Below the pieces are notes generated by a model, which was not told the origin of the DNA, made no database searches, and worked only from the letters and a program-made list of their open reading frames with translations. The position numbers and the translations under genes were made by a program. Below are positions 42,385-52,658 of a DNA stretch of 64,000 bases, one piece after another (position 1 is the stretch's first letter; every line of letters starts with the position of its first letter). Origin of the DNA: an uncultured Granulosicoccaceae bacterium (lineage in GTDB: Bacteria; Pseudomonadota; Gammaproteobacteria; Granulosicoccales; Granulosicoccaceae); contig CALFCF010000051.1 in assembly GCA_937951345.1 (NCBI GenBank), positions 62,001-126,000 on the forward strand, read 5' to 3'.

Positions 42385-43077
42385 ATGAAAAATCAGGCGC
42401 ATCACAGATTGTACCGCTCTCAGCGTGGCTTTATAAAGTTTGGTTATTTAATGCTGCTGGCGCTTATCGCAACCAGTACCGGCATTGGCTACCGGCAATG
42501 GCAACAGTCTCAAGCGGCGCCGTCGCTGGATCAAATTCAGGCGAATCTGGAAAACGCACTAATCTTTCCCGACGACTACCAAACACTTCCGGCATTCAAT
42601 CTGGTTGATCAGGATGGCCAGTCAATCAGCGAACAATCCTTTGCAGATCGATGGAGCATGTTGTTTTTCGGCTTTACGCAGTGCCCCGACATCTGTCCGA
42701 TTACTCTGGCTGTTCTACGCGATGCCACGACGCTGATAGACCAACAAAGTGACACGCCAACGCCTTTTGATATTGTTTTCCTGTCGGTAGATCCGCAGCG
42801 CGACCCACCCGAAGTGATCAAGCCTTATGTACAATCATTCGGCAGTAATACCCGCGGCATGACCGGTGAACTGAATGCAGTACTGGAATTTGCCCGGAAC
42901 ATGAACATTGTCGTGTCCTACGATGCAGACCCCGATGACCCAACCTATTACACGGTCGATCACACGGCTTCCATCCTGCTTATCGACCCGCAGAAACGTG
43001 TCAGGGCAAAGTTTAATTTACCCCACGAACCCGATACAATAGCGTCAGACTATTTACAAATTACACGAGCACTCTGA
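42385..43077 (+). CDS. SCO1/SenC/PrrC copper chaperone
   Basis: MLFFGFTQCPDICPITL CxxxC and VFLSVDPQRDPPEVIKPY; N-terminal TM. Confidence 0.92.
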   Translation: MKNQAHHRLYRSQRGFIKFGYLMLLALIATSTGIGYRQWQQSQAAPSLDQIQANLENALIFPDDYQTLPAFNLVDQDGQSISEQSFADRWSMLFFGFTQCPDICPITLAVLRDATTLIDQQSDTPTPFDIVFLSVDPQRDPPEVIKPYVQSFGSNTRGMTGELNAVLEFARNMNIVVSYDADPDDPTYYTVDHTASILLIDPQKRVRAKFNLPHEPDTIASDYLQITRAL

Positions 43078-43243
43078 GCTGGCTCGATGCTGCACCTGGT
43101 TTCCGGCAAACAAACCGGATCACTCACTTGAGCATAAAACGCGTTCGCTGCGAAAGACACAATAACCCGAAATTTAGCTGCACGGCGCCTGTGCCACATA
43201 AAGTAAATGTTGCGCAAAGCACGTGTTGCGTAAGCTCAGTGTC

Positions 43244-43307
43244 GCGTGAAATAAGTACTGCGTTAAATAAGTACTGCGTGAAATAAGCACTGCGTGAAAT
43301 AAGTGCC
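43244..43307. repeat. 16-bp tandem repeat x4 (GCGTGAAATAAGTACT)
   Basis: gcgtgaaataagtact gcgttaaataagtact gcgtgaaataagcact gcgtgaaataagtgcc. Confidence 0.9.
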
Positions 43308-43350
43308 GGGTTAAGTGTCACGCTGCAATACTCCTACATGAAATCAAACT

Positions 43351-43980
43351 ATGGCAATTTTCAGCAACAAAGGATCCGCTAAGCGACACACAAATAGCAG
43401 GCGAATAGTTCGAGTAGCTGCCGGCTGGAGGATCGTCTGTTTGCTGTCAGCAGTGATTCTTAGCGCAGCTACTTTCCAAGACTCGCTCGCCTCTGACGAG
43501 ACTCTGCACGTCAACGATGCAACGATCGTGATGCCGGTCAGGTCAGCACGTGTCATGGCGGGATATGCCACTCTGATGAACCACAGCCAATCAACACAGA
43601 CTCTGGTTTCAGTGTCGTCAGACGTATTCAAGCGCGTAGAAATGCACAAGTCTGTCATAGAAAATGATGTCGCTAAAATGCGCAAGCAACCGGAACTGAC
43701 CATCCCTTCGCACGGCGAACTAAAGCTTGAGCAAGGTGGTCTGCATTTCATGCTCATGCAGCCAGCCAGACAACTCAATGCCGGTGACAAGGTGACACTG
43801 GTGTTCAATTTCGATAACGGGAAAAAACAATCCATTGAATTCAATGTCGTGCCACTGACGCACCAGAGCGGTGACCATGCTGCTACACATAAATCAGAGT
43901 CCAATAACCACGATTACCATAACTCGGATTGGAAAGCTGATCATGGAAATCACGGCACTGACAAAACGACGAGAGAGTAA
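43351..43980 (+). CDS. periplasmic copper chaperone PCu(A)C
   Basis: ARVMAGYATLMNHSQS...VEMHKSVIENDVAKMRKQPELTIPSHGELKLEQGGLHFMLMQP. Confidence 0.9.
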   Translation: MAIFSNKGSAKRHTNSRRIVRVAAGWRIVCLLSAVILSAATFQDSLASDETLHVNDATIVMPVRSARVMAGYATLMNHSQSTQTLVSVSSDVFKRVEMHKSVIENDVAKMRKQPELTIPSHGELKLEQGGLHFMLMQPARQLNAGDKVTLVFNFDNGKKQSIEFNVVPLTHQSGDHAATHKSESNNHDYHNSDWKADHGNHGTDKTTRE

Positions 43981-44136
43981 CCGGTAAAATTTTCCACCTG
44001 CAATATCTGGTAATCAAAAAACTTTCTGTTCAAATCTTTTCTGCTTACAACAGAACGTTCTAGACAACATCTAACAACATCTAACGCCACCTGACGCTAA
44101 CCGAGGTTAGCTAAAGATTATTGAACAGACAGTATT

Positions 44137-45042
44137 GTGGAACGTATCAAATCACTCAGCCAGTACCCGCTACCCCATCATCTGATATCCCGACTGGTTT
44201 TCCATCTGACACGACTGCCGCACCCGCTTACTCGTCAACTGATCACGTGGTTTGCAAAGCAGTTCAATGTCAATCTGGCAGAAGCAAAAAACCCTGATGC
44301 GTCTTCGTATCGCACGTTTAATGCGTTTTTTACACGTGAGCTGTCAGCATCTGCACGTCCATTGTCAGACAACACGTCCATGTATTTGTGGCCGGCAGAC
44401 GGGAAGATTTCAGCATTTGGTCGAACAGAATATGGCCAGCTCATACAGGCAAAAGGTCATAATTATTCCGTCGCATCACTGCTTGCCAATGACGAATTGA
44501 GCGATCGCTACCAGTCGGGATCATTCGCGACAGTCTATCTGTCACCCCGTGACTACCACCGCGTACACATCCCCGCGTCAGGCACACTTCAGCACATGAC
44601 GCATGTACCCGGCCGGCTATTTAGTGTGGCTCCTCATACAGTTAATACCGTGCCCTCGGTGTTTGCACGCAACGAGCGCGTGGTTGCTCATTTCCAAACG
44701 ACCGACGGATGGATGGCAATCGTATGGGTGGGCGCTCTTAATGTAGGCGCTATTGAAACTGTGTGGCAGGGTCTGATTACCCCGGAAAAAGGCGCAAGAA
44801 TTCCCGGTTTGATTGGAATAAATCGATGGCGTGGCGGGCTTACGCCAACGCATTGGAGTTATTCAGCGCCAGGCAATCAAGACGACACGACAAAAACCGA
44901 TTACATTCGCGGCGAAGAAATCGGCCGCTTCAATATGGGGTCGACGGTCATCGTGTTGACCGAATCACCCTTATCGTTTGTTACCGATACGGCACTTGAA
45001 GGCGGCGTTTTGATGGGACAGGCGATGGGATCCAGTAAGTAA
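44137..45042 (+). CDS. psd: phosphatidylserine decarboxylase proenzyme
   Basis: YRTFNAFFTRELSASARPL, YLSPRDYHRVHIPASGTL, RGEEIGRFNMGSTVIVL (GST cleavage motif); GTG start. Confidence 0.95.
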   Translation: MERIKSLSQYPLPHHLISRLVFHLTRLPHPLTRQLITWFAKQFNVNLAEAKNPDASSYRTFNAFFTRELSASARPLSDNTSMYLWPADGKISAFGRTEYGQLIQAKGHNYSVASLLANDELSDRYQSGSFATVYLSPRDYHRVHIPASGTLQHMTHVPGRLFSVAPHTVNTVPSVFARNERVVAHFQTTDGWMAIVWVGALNVGAIETVWQGLITPEKGARIPGLIGINRWRGGLTPTHWSYSAPGNQDDTTKTDYIRGEEIGRFNMGSTVIVLTESPLSFVTDTALEGGVLMGQAMGSSK

Positions 45043-45058
45043 CCGGTAACGATACTTC

Positions 45059-45586
45059 TCATCCAAACACAGGCTGCAAGCCAAAATGCGACCAGACACC
45101 ACGCTGTAGAAGAAACTCCTGCGCGTCATCAGCATCCTGTTCAAACCAGGCACGGGTGGAGCCCAGACGAAATGAATAACCCCATCGATCCATGTCGGTA
45201 CATATGCGTGTAGCACCAACACCGGGCAAACGATCAGCCAGACATATCTGCAAATAGCAGACAGCAGACTCTTCGACAGCGCTCCCCCCGGCATCCGTAT
45301 GCAACACAGCGCGACGCTCATCATCCATGACAAAGTAATGACAAGCCTCGTGTAATACGGAATGTACCGGCGTATCCGACCGCGCATACAAGTTCGCGGC
45401 AATTAATCCGGCTTCATCATCACCCCAATGGCTACCGGGAATAGTTTCATTGTCGGCAACGCTCACCAATGTCATATTTTGCTCAGATAACAATTGCTCC
45501 AACGGCGGATGCTCGATGTCTACCAATCGCAAAACATCAAATACTGTGTCCGCTTCGTTGTTTGTCATAACGTAAACAGGACTCAC
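45059..45586 (-). CDS. uncharacterised HExxH-motif protein in the efp-epmA operon
   Basis: VHSVLHEACHYFVMDDERRAVLHTDAGGSAVEESAVCYLQ; GTG start overlaps epmA stop by 4 nt. Confidence 0.75.
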   Translation of the reverse strand: MSPVYVMTNNEADTVFDVLRLVDIEHPPLEQLLSEQNMTLVSVADNETIPGSHWGDDEAGLIAANLYARSDTPVHSVLHEACHYFVMDDERRAVLHTDAGGSAVEESAVCYLQICLADRLPGVGATRICTDMDRWGYSFRLGSTRAWFEQDADDAQEFLLQRGVWSHFGLQPVFG

Positions 45587-46611
45587 GCGCGCCCGACAGG
45601 AAAATTCAACACATCAACTAACGAAGAGCGACCACTGAAAACCTGATGCAATCGATCTACCCCGATCGCAACCCCTGAACATTCCGGCAATCCCGACTTA
45701 AGCGCCTCGATCAGATGACGGTCATACGGTACGCTCGCCTGATTTTGTCGTTTACGGATGTTGATATCAGATATAAATCGTTGTTCCTGCTCGATGCCGT
45801 CTGTAAGCTCAAAAAATCCGTTAGCAAGTTCAGTCTGCCCGAAAAAGAGCTCGAATCTGTCCGCTACCGGTCCATCCGCCGATTCATAAATATTGGCAAG
45901 CGACGCCTGTGTTGCCGGGTAGTCATAGACAAACGTAAAACGCCTGGATGGAAGTTGCGGCATAACCACCAAAGACATCAGGAAATCGAGCCAGGTATCC
46001 AGTGACTCAGAACCATCAAGCGGGCAGTCAATCCCCCGCTCTTGCAGAAACTGTCGTATCGCGTCAGTAGATAAACTATTGCGCGAAAATCCGGTTAACT
46101 CGTGCAATAGGTCGTAATAACGGATTCGGAAAAAACCGGTATGGTCAAACGAATATTCGGGGAACTCTACTTGTAGCGCGGAGATACAGTCTGCCAGCAA
46201 CCCTTCGATATCGCCCATCAACTGCAAGGTAGTCATACCCAGCCGGTACCACTCCAACATCTGAAATTCTGGGTTATGAGAAACGCCAGCCTCACCGCTG
46301 CGAAATACACTGCAAACCTGGTAGATATCACCTGCTCCGGCACAGAGCAGGCGCTTCATCGCGAATTCAGGGGACGTGTGCAGAAAATGAGACGCAGTGT
46401 CTGCCTGACCTGATGGCGACGCAGGCAGCACACGGAAACTTTCGATATTAGGATCGGTGGTGGCACCCCGGGACATCGCCGGTGTCACCACTTCGAGTAC
46501 ACGCTGGCTGAAAAAGTAAGATCTTATCGCCGCCAGTAACGTCGCCCGGACCCGTAATTCACGGGGCGTAGCACAAGGTCGCCAGCTATTTGACTCTTGA
46601 GACGTATTCAC
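45583..46611 (-). CDS. epmA: EF-P lysyl-lysine ligase EpmA (GenX/PoxA/YjeA)
   Basis: [71 protein letters not shown], class II synthetase motifs. Confidence 0.93.
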   Translation of the reverse strand: MNTSQESNSWRPCATPRELRVRATLLAAIRSYFFSQRVLEVVTPAMSRGATTDPNIESFRVLPASPSGQADTASHFLHTSPEFAMKRLLCAGAGDIYQVCSVFRSGEAGVSHNPEFQMLEWYRLGMTTLQLMGDIEGLLADCISALQVEFPEYSFDHTGFFRIRYYDLLHELTGFSRNSLSTDAIRQFLQERGIDCPLDGSESLDTWLDFLMSLVVMPQLPSRRFTFVYDYPATQASLANIYESADGPVADRFELFFGQTELANGFFELTDGIEQEQRFISDINIRKRQNQASVPYDRHLIEALKSGLPECSGVAIGVDRLHQVFSGRSSLVDVLNFPVGRA

Positions 46612-47152
46612 CTGTTCGGGTGTCGATCTTTATTAATTCACCTTCTTCGATAAACAGGGGCACTTTAACTACTGCACCGGTTTCCATATGTGCTGGTTTT
46701 GTACCGCCAGTCGCCGTGTCTCCACGCAAGCCCGGATCCGTTTCAGTGATTTTCAGTTCGACAAAATTGGGCGGCGTGATGCTCAGCGGTTCGCCGTTCC
46801 ACAGCGTCACTTCACACATATCCTGTTCCTTAAGCCAGACATCTGCCTCCCCGACAGCGGCTTTACCGGCAGCCAGCTGCTCATAAGAAGAAGGATCCAT
46901 GAAGTGCCAGAACTCGCCATCGGAGTAGAGATATTGCATATCCGTATCGACAACATCTGCCGCTTCCACGCTGTCACCGGACTTGAACGTCTTCTCGACG
47001 ACCCTGCCGGTTTTGAGATTTCTCACTCTTGTACGGTTGAACGCCTGCCCTTTTCCCGGCTTTACAAATTCGTTTTCAACAATTGTGTGCGGATCACCAT
47101 CAAGCATGATTTTGAGTCCACCTTTAAACTCATTGGTGCTATATGAGGCCAT
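46586..47152 (-). CDS. efp: elongation factor P
   Basis: [57 protein letters not shown]. Confidence 0.97.
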   Translation of the reverse strand: MASYSTNEFKGGLKIMLDGDPHTIVENEFVKPGKGQAFNRTRVRNLKTGRVVEKTFKSGDSVEAADVVDTDMQYLYSDGEFWHFMDPSSYEQLAAGKAAVGEADVWLKEQDMCEVTLWNGEPLSITPPNFVELKITETDPGLRGDTATGGTKPAHMETGAVVKVPLFIEEGELIKIDTRTGEYVSRVK

Positions 47153-47266
47153 TCGTGCTCCAGAGGATCAGTATCAATGAATTATACCCTTATGCACTGG
47201 TAAGCGGGGACACAAGGTGGACTGAAAAATAACTGAAATCCCGCTGCGTGTAGCTACACTTTTTGT

Positions 47267-49057
47267 GTGGAATCTCTAATGCACAACGTGGAAATACTGT
47301 CCCTGGTATCCAATGTAGGACAGGCAGAGACGCTTGCCAGCTATCTCAGTGAAGCCGAAGTACCCAATCACCAGTTCTGGGTGGAAGACCATTATAGCTT
47401 CGCCCGCGAACTGGGCCGTCGCCGCTGGGGTCTGGTCATTCTGGCAATCGATACCAAGCGCGATCATATTCCAGCCTGCATCCTGCGCTACCCTGACACC
47501 CCGTTTCTTGCGATTGTCCCGCGCCGGCGGCAACACCTGATTGACGAGCTCCTTGATTATGGTGTGATCGATGTCAGCTCGTTTTCGAACCATCGTCGAC
47601 TTCAACACACCATTGCACGGGCATTGCGTGAAGCCGCAGCCAATCAACAGCACAATCTGATGGCGCGAACTTATCGTGAGCATGAAACGCTGTTGAGCAG
47701 TCTTTTGCATAACCTCGACGAACCCATTGCTTTCGTACATCAGGGCGCGCATAGCTATGCAAATCCTGCCTATTTACGCGCACTGGGGCTAGCCAATGAC
47801 ACCGAAGCCACGGCTACACCGTTACTCGATTTAATTGCTACGCGCGATCGAAAACGAATGAATAAGCTCCTGCGCGATTTGCAAAACAGAAAATTACTGT
47901 CAGCCGAGTTACAGACAAGAATCAGACAGAGCAACGGTAACGTGACGCAAGTAAAGTTTCAGTTAGAACAAAAACATTACCAGGGTGAGTCTGTTACCCA
48001 GATTCGCGTTAAACCCTGTAGCCCTAAACTTTCAAACAACGCCCCCGGGACAAATCACGGCAGACAGCTAACCCCTTTCGTCAACCAACCGGGTGCGTCG
48101 GAAAACGATCTGGTCACGCCGCTTACCGCATGGGCAGAAGTGGCTTCTGACTCACTTCGAGGGGCAAAATTACAGATTGCTGTGCGATCGATCGATACCG
48201 CTACTGCAGTTTCTGGTGGGGAGGCCCGACGTTCATCATCGACAAGGTTTTCACTTGCACCTGAACTGCAAACGACTGCAGACAGCGTCCAAAGTGTCGA
48301 AAAACTAATTGCCGATTTGAGGCGACTCGATCTGCTGGACGGTTTCGATCAATGGTTACTTTACAACGCAGCTTCGTCACTGGCGAAGCGCTTGCAGAAA
48401 CAGGAAAATTGCTATTTTTACGTCAACCTCTTTAGCAAAGGAAAGCAGCTACAAACACTCGCTGATTGGTTGCCACAATTAATCGGTAAATTTCAACTAC
48501 CTGAAAATCGACTTAACCTGATTGTAGATATCGATGGACTGACTGACCTGAAAGAACAGTCGATGCAGATAGTAAATTCCCTTCGTGCGGTGGGTGTCGG
48601 TGTAGGCTCGGTTGAAACGATATACGGCAACGATTCAAATACCCATTTGGAGCTGATGCGTCATTCGCAAGAAAGACACAACAACATTGCAGGTATTAGC
48701 TCAAAAACAAGCGCAAGCGTAAACACCGTCGGGATGCCAGTCGACTTTAAACTGCTTGAAGCTTACAGGCTCGACACTGAGACACTACCTTCAACAGCCA
48801 GACACAACCCCAAACCCAATGGCCTCAATGGCCTGGTTGAACCTGAAACATCTGGCCGACCTACGGCTACGGCGACGTTCAATTTGCAAAAGCCGAATGC
48901 AGACGGCGTTCCTGATTCCAGGTACCACCCGCTTAGCGACGAAATAGCCTCTAAAAGCAATACCGACTCAGATACGTATCAGGATTCAGCTAAGGAGTCC
49001 CTGGATCTGACTTTGGCGATTGTCAGGCCACTAGCCAAACCGGCGACTATCAGCTGA
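47267..49057 (+). CDS. FimX-like regulator: receiver-like, PAS-like and degenerate EAL region
   Basis: N-terminal LVSNVGQAETLASYLSEAE...WGLVILAID; PAS-like NLDEPIAFVHQGAHSYANPAYLRALG; EAL-like WLLYNAASSLAKRLQKQENCYFYVNLFSKGKQLQTLADWLPQLI. Confidence 0.6.
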   Translation: MESLMHNVEILSLVSNVGQAETLASYLSEAEVPNHQFWVEDHYSFARELGRRRWGLVILAIDTKRDHIPACILRYPDTPFLAIVPRRRQHLIDELLDYGVIDVSSFSNHRRLQHTIARALREAAANQQHNLMARTYREHETLLSSLLHNLDEPIAFVHQGAHSYANPAYLRALGLANDTEATATPLLDLIATRDRKRMNKLLRDLQNRKLLSAELQTRIRQSNGNVTQVKFQLEQKHYQGESVTQIRVKPCSPKLSNNAPGTNHGRQLTPFVNQPGASENDLVTPLTAWAEVASDSLRGAKLQIAVRSIDTATAVSGGEARRSSSTRFSLAPELQTTADSVQSVEKLIADLRRLDLLDGFDQWLLYNAASSLAKRLQKQENCYFYVNLFSKGKQLQTLADWLPQLIGKFQLPENRLNLIVDIDGLTDLKEQSMQIVNSLRAVGVGVGSVETIYGNDSNTHLELMRHSQERHNNIAGISSKTSASVNTVGMPVDFKLLEAYRLDTETLPSTARHNPKPNGLNGLVEPETSGRPTATATFNLQKPNADGVPDSRYHPLSDEIASKSNTDSDTYQDSAKESLDLTLAIVRPLAKPATIS

Positions 49058-49501
49058 ATTCCTTTCGACTGGCTGCATAGCTGTTGCAGTGGTATTAAAC
49101 ACATTCCGCCGCCAACAGGCAGTGTACCGTCGGAAAATAGCATTCTGTTAACACATTTCACTGTACCTTTACGGCATAATAAGATGCAGTTGAGTAGCCC
49201 GACATGCTCCGGTACCCGGCTTCATGATCACAGTTGTGCTTTTCAGATACCCATCCAAACGTTTAACACGTTGTATTTGGACAGTTGCGATTGTTTGCAG
49301 ATTTTGTGTAATGTATCAGCCACCGCTTAAATCAGGGTTGACCGGTTTCTTCCCTAAATTCAGTTTCAACGTAGTCACATGCTGCGTTGTTATATGCCAC
49401 ATAGGTGTAAGGGTACTTTGCACTACTTTTAATACGAGTCCCGTCATCCAGAGACTCATGTCTGGTGAAATATAGACGCATCCACATCGCGGCAGATTCT
49501 T

Positions 49502-50008
49502 ATGTTACGAACAACAATAACTCAAGCAAGCTTGTTGCTAGCTTTAACAGCGCTTTTACTGACACCACTGGTGCATTCCAACACAGACGACTCGGTTGTA
49601 CTTGTTGTCAGCGGTAAGCACGGTGTTGAGACTCAACAAGAACCGCTGGAAATAACATTCTCGCAACTCAAGGGTTTGCCCTCAGAAACCATAACAACAT
49701 CAACGCCATGGACAGAGGGTATCGTGACATGGGAAGGCGTTCGTGTAAGCACACTTATGGCATACCTGAAAACGCCGTCAATGCGATTTAAGGCCAGCGC
49801 ACTCGATGGCTATGAGATTATGTTTGAAGGCGTTGATATCGAGAAGTACCCGATAATTATCGCTTACAAAAAAGATGGAGAATACATGTCGGTACGCAAG
49901 CTTGGCCCTCTCTGGATAATGTTTCCATTCGATGACTATAAGGAACTTAGTCCCGCAAAATTCAGAAATTTGGCTGTGTGGCAACTCACTTCAATAGAAA
50001 TCCTTTGA
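49502..50008 (+). CDS. exported molybdopterin-binding-domain-like protein lacking cysteine
   Basis: Signal peptide; LEITFSQLKGLPSETITTSTPWTEGIVTWEGVRVSTLMAYL resembles the SUOX-type fold. Confidence 0.65.
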   Translation: MLRTTITQASLLLALTALLLTPLVHSNTDDSVVLVVSGKHGVETQQEPLEITFSQLKGLPSETITTSTPWTEGIVTWEGVRVSTLMAYLKTPSMRFKASALDGYEIMFEGVDIEKYPIIIAYKKDGEYMSVRKLGPLWIMFPFDDYKELSPAKFRNLAVWQLTSIEIL

Positions 50009-51924
50009 ATCAACGCAACCTCATAATAACCGGTATTGTCGGAGCACTTCTAAGTGCTTTGCTGCTTATTTACGTTACGCTACAGATTGAAAAATCTCAA
50101 CGAGATGTAGCCTGGACATACAGCGGCTCGGGGTTGTCTTTGCTCCAGTTCAATACGCAAAATTCAATTAATACATTGCGTTTATCAGAAGCACTTTTTA
50201 ACTATCGTATCAATACAGATGAGAGTAAGAATTCAGAACTGCGCGCAGCATATCTACAGGAATTCGACATTGTCTGGAGCGCCACTGTATATCTGAAACA
50301 GTTCGATTCGATAACAGAGTATCCCGAACTGGTAAAATTCAGAAACAGTTCGAGAGAGACTCTTGAATCACTCGATCCACTGATGCAACCTGATATCGTG
50401 CTGACAGAAGACCAGCTCGATGAGGTCAACAGCAGTATCAAAGCACTTTCCACGTTGAACTCCAATGTTTCTGCCGCGCACTTGAGTCGAATTGCAAATA
50501 GAAGCCTGGAGCTTAATGCTGCAATCGCCCGACTACAGACACTGGCTCACCTTTTGGTGCTTGTATTCATTGCGTCACTGGTCATCACCGGCTACGTAAT
50601 CTGGCGAATGCTCCAACAGGAACGCGCACAAGCCGAAAAACTCAAACTGGCTCACCTGCAACAAAAAGTATTGGTAAACGACTTGCGCAGTGGCGAAGCT
50701 GAGAAACGTGCTAAAAGTCAGTTTCTCGCTGCGGTCAGTCATGACTTACGACAGCCATTGCACGCTCTGGGACTCTTCCTGAACTCGCTTGAAAAAAACG
50801 TTACGGGTGACGAAGGTCATAAAATTCTGGGTAAGATTCGCTCGTCAACCTCGGCACTCAACGGATTGTTCAACGGCATGCTGGATATATCCCGGTTGGA
50901 TGCGGGCGTTGTCGAGGTCGAACAAACTCAGATTTCTTTGAACAAACTGTTTCGTCTATTACGCGAGGAATACCGTGAAGCAGCTATGGAGCAGAACGTT
51001 ACACTGACGATCGAATCTACTGATCTGTACGTCTATTCTGACCAGCTACTGCTTACCAGAATTCTGCGTAATTTACTCGAAAATGCACTGCTGCATGCCC
51101 CGTCCTCGCACGTTACTCTGGAAGTCCGAACCCGCGAAACCAAAGATACAGAACGGGTAGCCGGAAACGATGACAGCAACAAATCAGTTCAACCCGACTC
51201 AGCGCCTGATAACGGTTCGAAGAATGTAGAGATAAGAGTCTCTGATACCGGCCCCGGTATTCCTGAAAAACTTCGCGAAGTAGTCTTTTCTGAATACTAT
51301 CAATTAAACAATCCGGAGCGCGACCGAAACAAAGGCCTCGGGCTCGGGTTGTCAATCGTTAAGCGATTGTCCAATCTCATGGGGCATGATCTTACCCTTT
51401 CATCAAATGAGCACGGCGGCAGTGTTTTTACGATTCGTCTGTCGCAAAGTGAGGCACCAGCGATACCGGGAGGCGCCTACACATCCCCTGACGACAGTAC
51501 TGTGTCAGACCTGCTGCAGGGTTTGAACGTAATAGTCATTGATGATGAAAAAGACATTCGTGAAGGCATGGCAGTAACGCTCGACAATGCCGGATGTATG
51601 GTTCGCACCTGTGAATCAGCTGATCAGGCGCGCGATCTGTTGGTTAGTGAAGATCTGGTACCCGATTTAATAATCGCCGACTACCGGCTTCGCGAAGATA
51701 AAACCGGCAGCCAGGCGGTCGAGCAGCTCAGAGAAGAACTAAACGAAGACGTTCCTGCTTTATTGATCACAGGCGACACATCTGCGATACGTGTTCGGGA
51801 AGCAAAAGCGTCTGGAATTCGCTTATTACACAAGCCCGTTCTCCCGGAAGAGCTTTTACGGGTTATGAGCGAAGTAGTGACGCATCCTATCGAGGTTCAG
51901 CCCGATATTCTCCGGCAAGCTTGA
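49978..51924 (+). CDS. hybrid sensor histidine kinase/response regulator
   Basis: H-box FLAAVSHDLRQPLHALGLFLNSLE; N-box LLENALLHAP; GTGPGIP-like SDTGPGIPEK; receiver LIIADYRLRED. Confidence 0.93.
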   Translation: MATHFNRNPLNQRNLIITGIVGALLSALLLIYVTLQIEKSQRDVAWTYSGSGLSLLQFNTQNSINTLRLSEALFNYRINTDESKNSELRAAYLQEFDIVWSATVYLKQFDSITEYPELVKFRNSSRETLESLDPLMQPDIVLTEDQLDEVNSSIKALSTLNSNVSAAHLSRIANRSLELNAAIARLQTLAHLLVLVFIASLVITGYVIWRMLQQERAQAEKLKLAHLQQKVLVNDLRSGEAEKRAKSQFLAAVSHDLRQPLHALGLFLNSLEKNVTGDEGHKILGKIRSSTSALNGLFNGMLDISRLDAGVVEVEQTQISLNKLFRLLREEYREAAMEQNVTLTIESTDLYVYSDQLLLTRILRNLLENALLHAPSSHVTLEVRTRETKDTERVAGNDDSNKSVQPDSAPDNGSKNVEIRVSDTGPGIPEKLREVVFSEYYQLNNPERDRNKGLGLGLSIVKRLSNLMGHDLTLSSNEHGGSVFTIRLSQSEAPAIPGGAYTSPDDSTVSDLLQGLNVIVIDDEKDIREGMAVTLDNAGCMVRTCESADQARDLLVSEDLVPDLIIADYRLREDKTGSQAVEQLREELNEDVPALLITGDTSAIRVREAKASGIRLLHKPVLPEELLRVMSEVVTHPIEVQPDILRQA

Positions 51925-52079
51925 GTACATACCCTAGTTACACCTTAATCTCATAACAACTCCCCGCTACCGCAAAGCGATAACAGGGAGTCGTTATACT
52001 TCTCGTTTCTGACCTTTAGTTTTCAAAGCTTAAGCCAACGCGTTAGCATGGCTTTCTAATCAACATAAGCGTCAACAAA

Positions 52080-52544
52080 TCAGGCTGCAGCCAGCCGGTC
52101 TGTTTCAGTTACACTACTATCGGCTTTCATACTTCCGATAGCAATCTTCTTCGGCTTCATCGCTTCCGGAATCTCCTTGACCAAAGTAATGTGCAGCAGA
52201 CCGTTGCTAAGTTCAGCATCGACAACTTCGACATGATCAGCTAACTGGAACTTGCGCTCAAAAGAACGTTTGGCTATTCCACGATGCAAGTAGTTCTGTT
52301 CGCCATCGTCGTCGCGCTTACCGCGAACACTTAGTACGCCACGCTCTGTTTGAATATCAAGCTCGGCTTCAGAGAATCCAGCTACAGCTAACGTTATTCG
52401 GTATTTTCCTTCTTCTATCGACTCAATGTCGTAAGGTGGATATGAGTTAGTCGCACCCTGTTGCATTGCTGAATCAAGTATATTGAACAGGCTGTCAAAA
52501 CCAACAGTGTTTCGGTACAAAGGTGAAAAATCAATTGCGTTCAT
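52080..52544 (-). CDS. Hsp20/IbpA-type small heat shock protein
   Basis: MNAIDFSPLYRNTVGFDSLFNILD...YPPYDIESIEEGKYRITLAVAGFSEAELDI. Confidence 0.93.
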   Translation of the reverse strand: MNAIDFSPLYRNTVGFDSLFNILDSAMQQGATNSYPPYDIESIEEGKYRITLAVAGFSEAELDIQTERGVLSVRGKRDDDGEQNYLHRGIAKRSFERKFQLADHVEVVDAELSNGLLHITLVKEIPEAMKPKKIAIGSMKADSSVTETDRLAAA

Positions 52545-52630
52545 TGCATATTCTCCTGTGAAGCAATATGAGCATTAAAGGATTAATGCCGGTAACGACC
52601 TGACATGCAGCGTCGTCATCGACAACAACA

Positions 52631-52658
52631 ACATCAGGGCATTACAGGAGATTTCAAG
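52631..52658 (-). promoter_or_regulatory. candidate sigma-32 heat-shock promoter of the hsp20 gene
   Basis: Minus strand CTTGAAA-12 nt-CCCTGATGT. Confidence 0.45.

Noticed and set aside
43344-43904. 186-aa minus-strand ORF opposite the PCuAC gene
   Set aside because: Mirror of a conserved gene on the + strand; Cys/Ser-rich antisense composition.
46688-47146. 152-aa + strand ORF opposite efp
   Set aside because: Antisense to efp, which is unambiguous.
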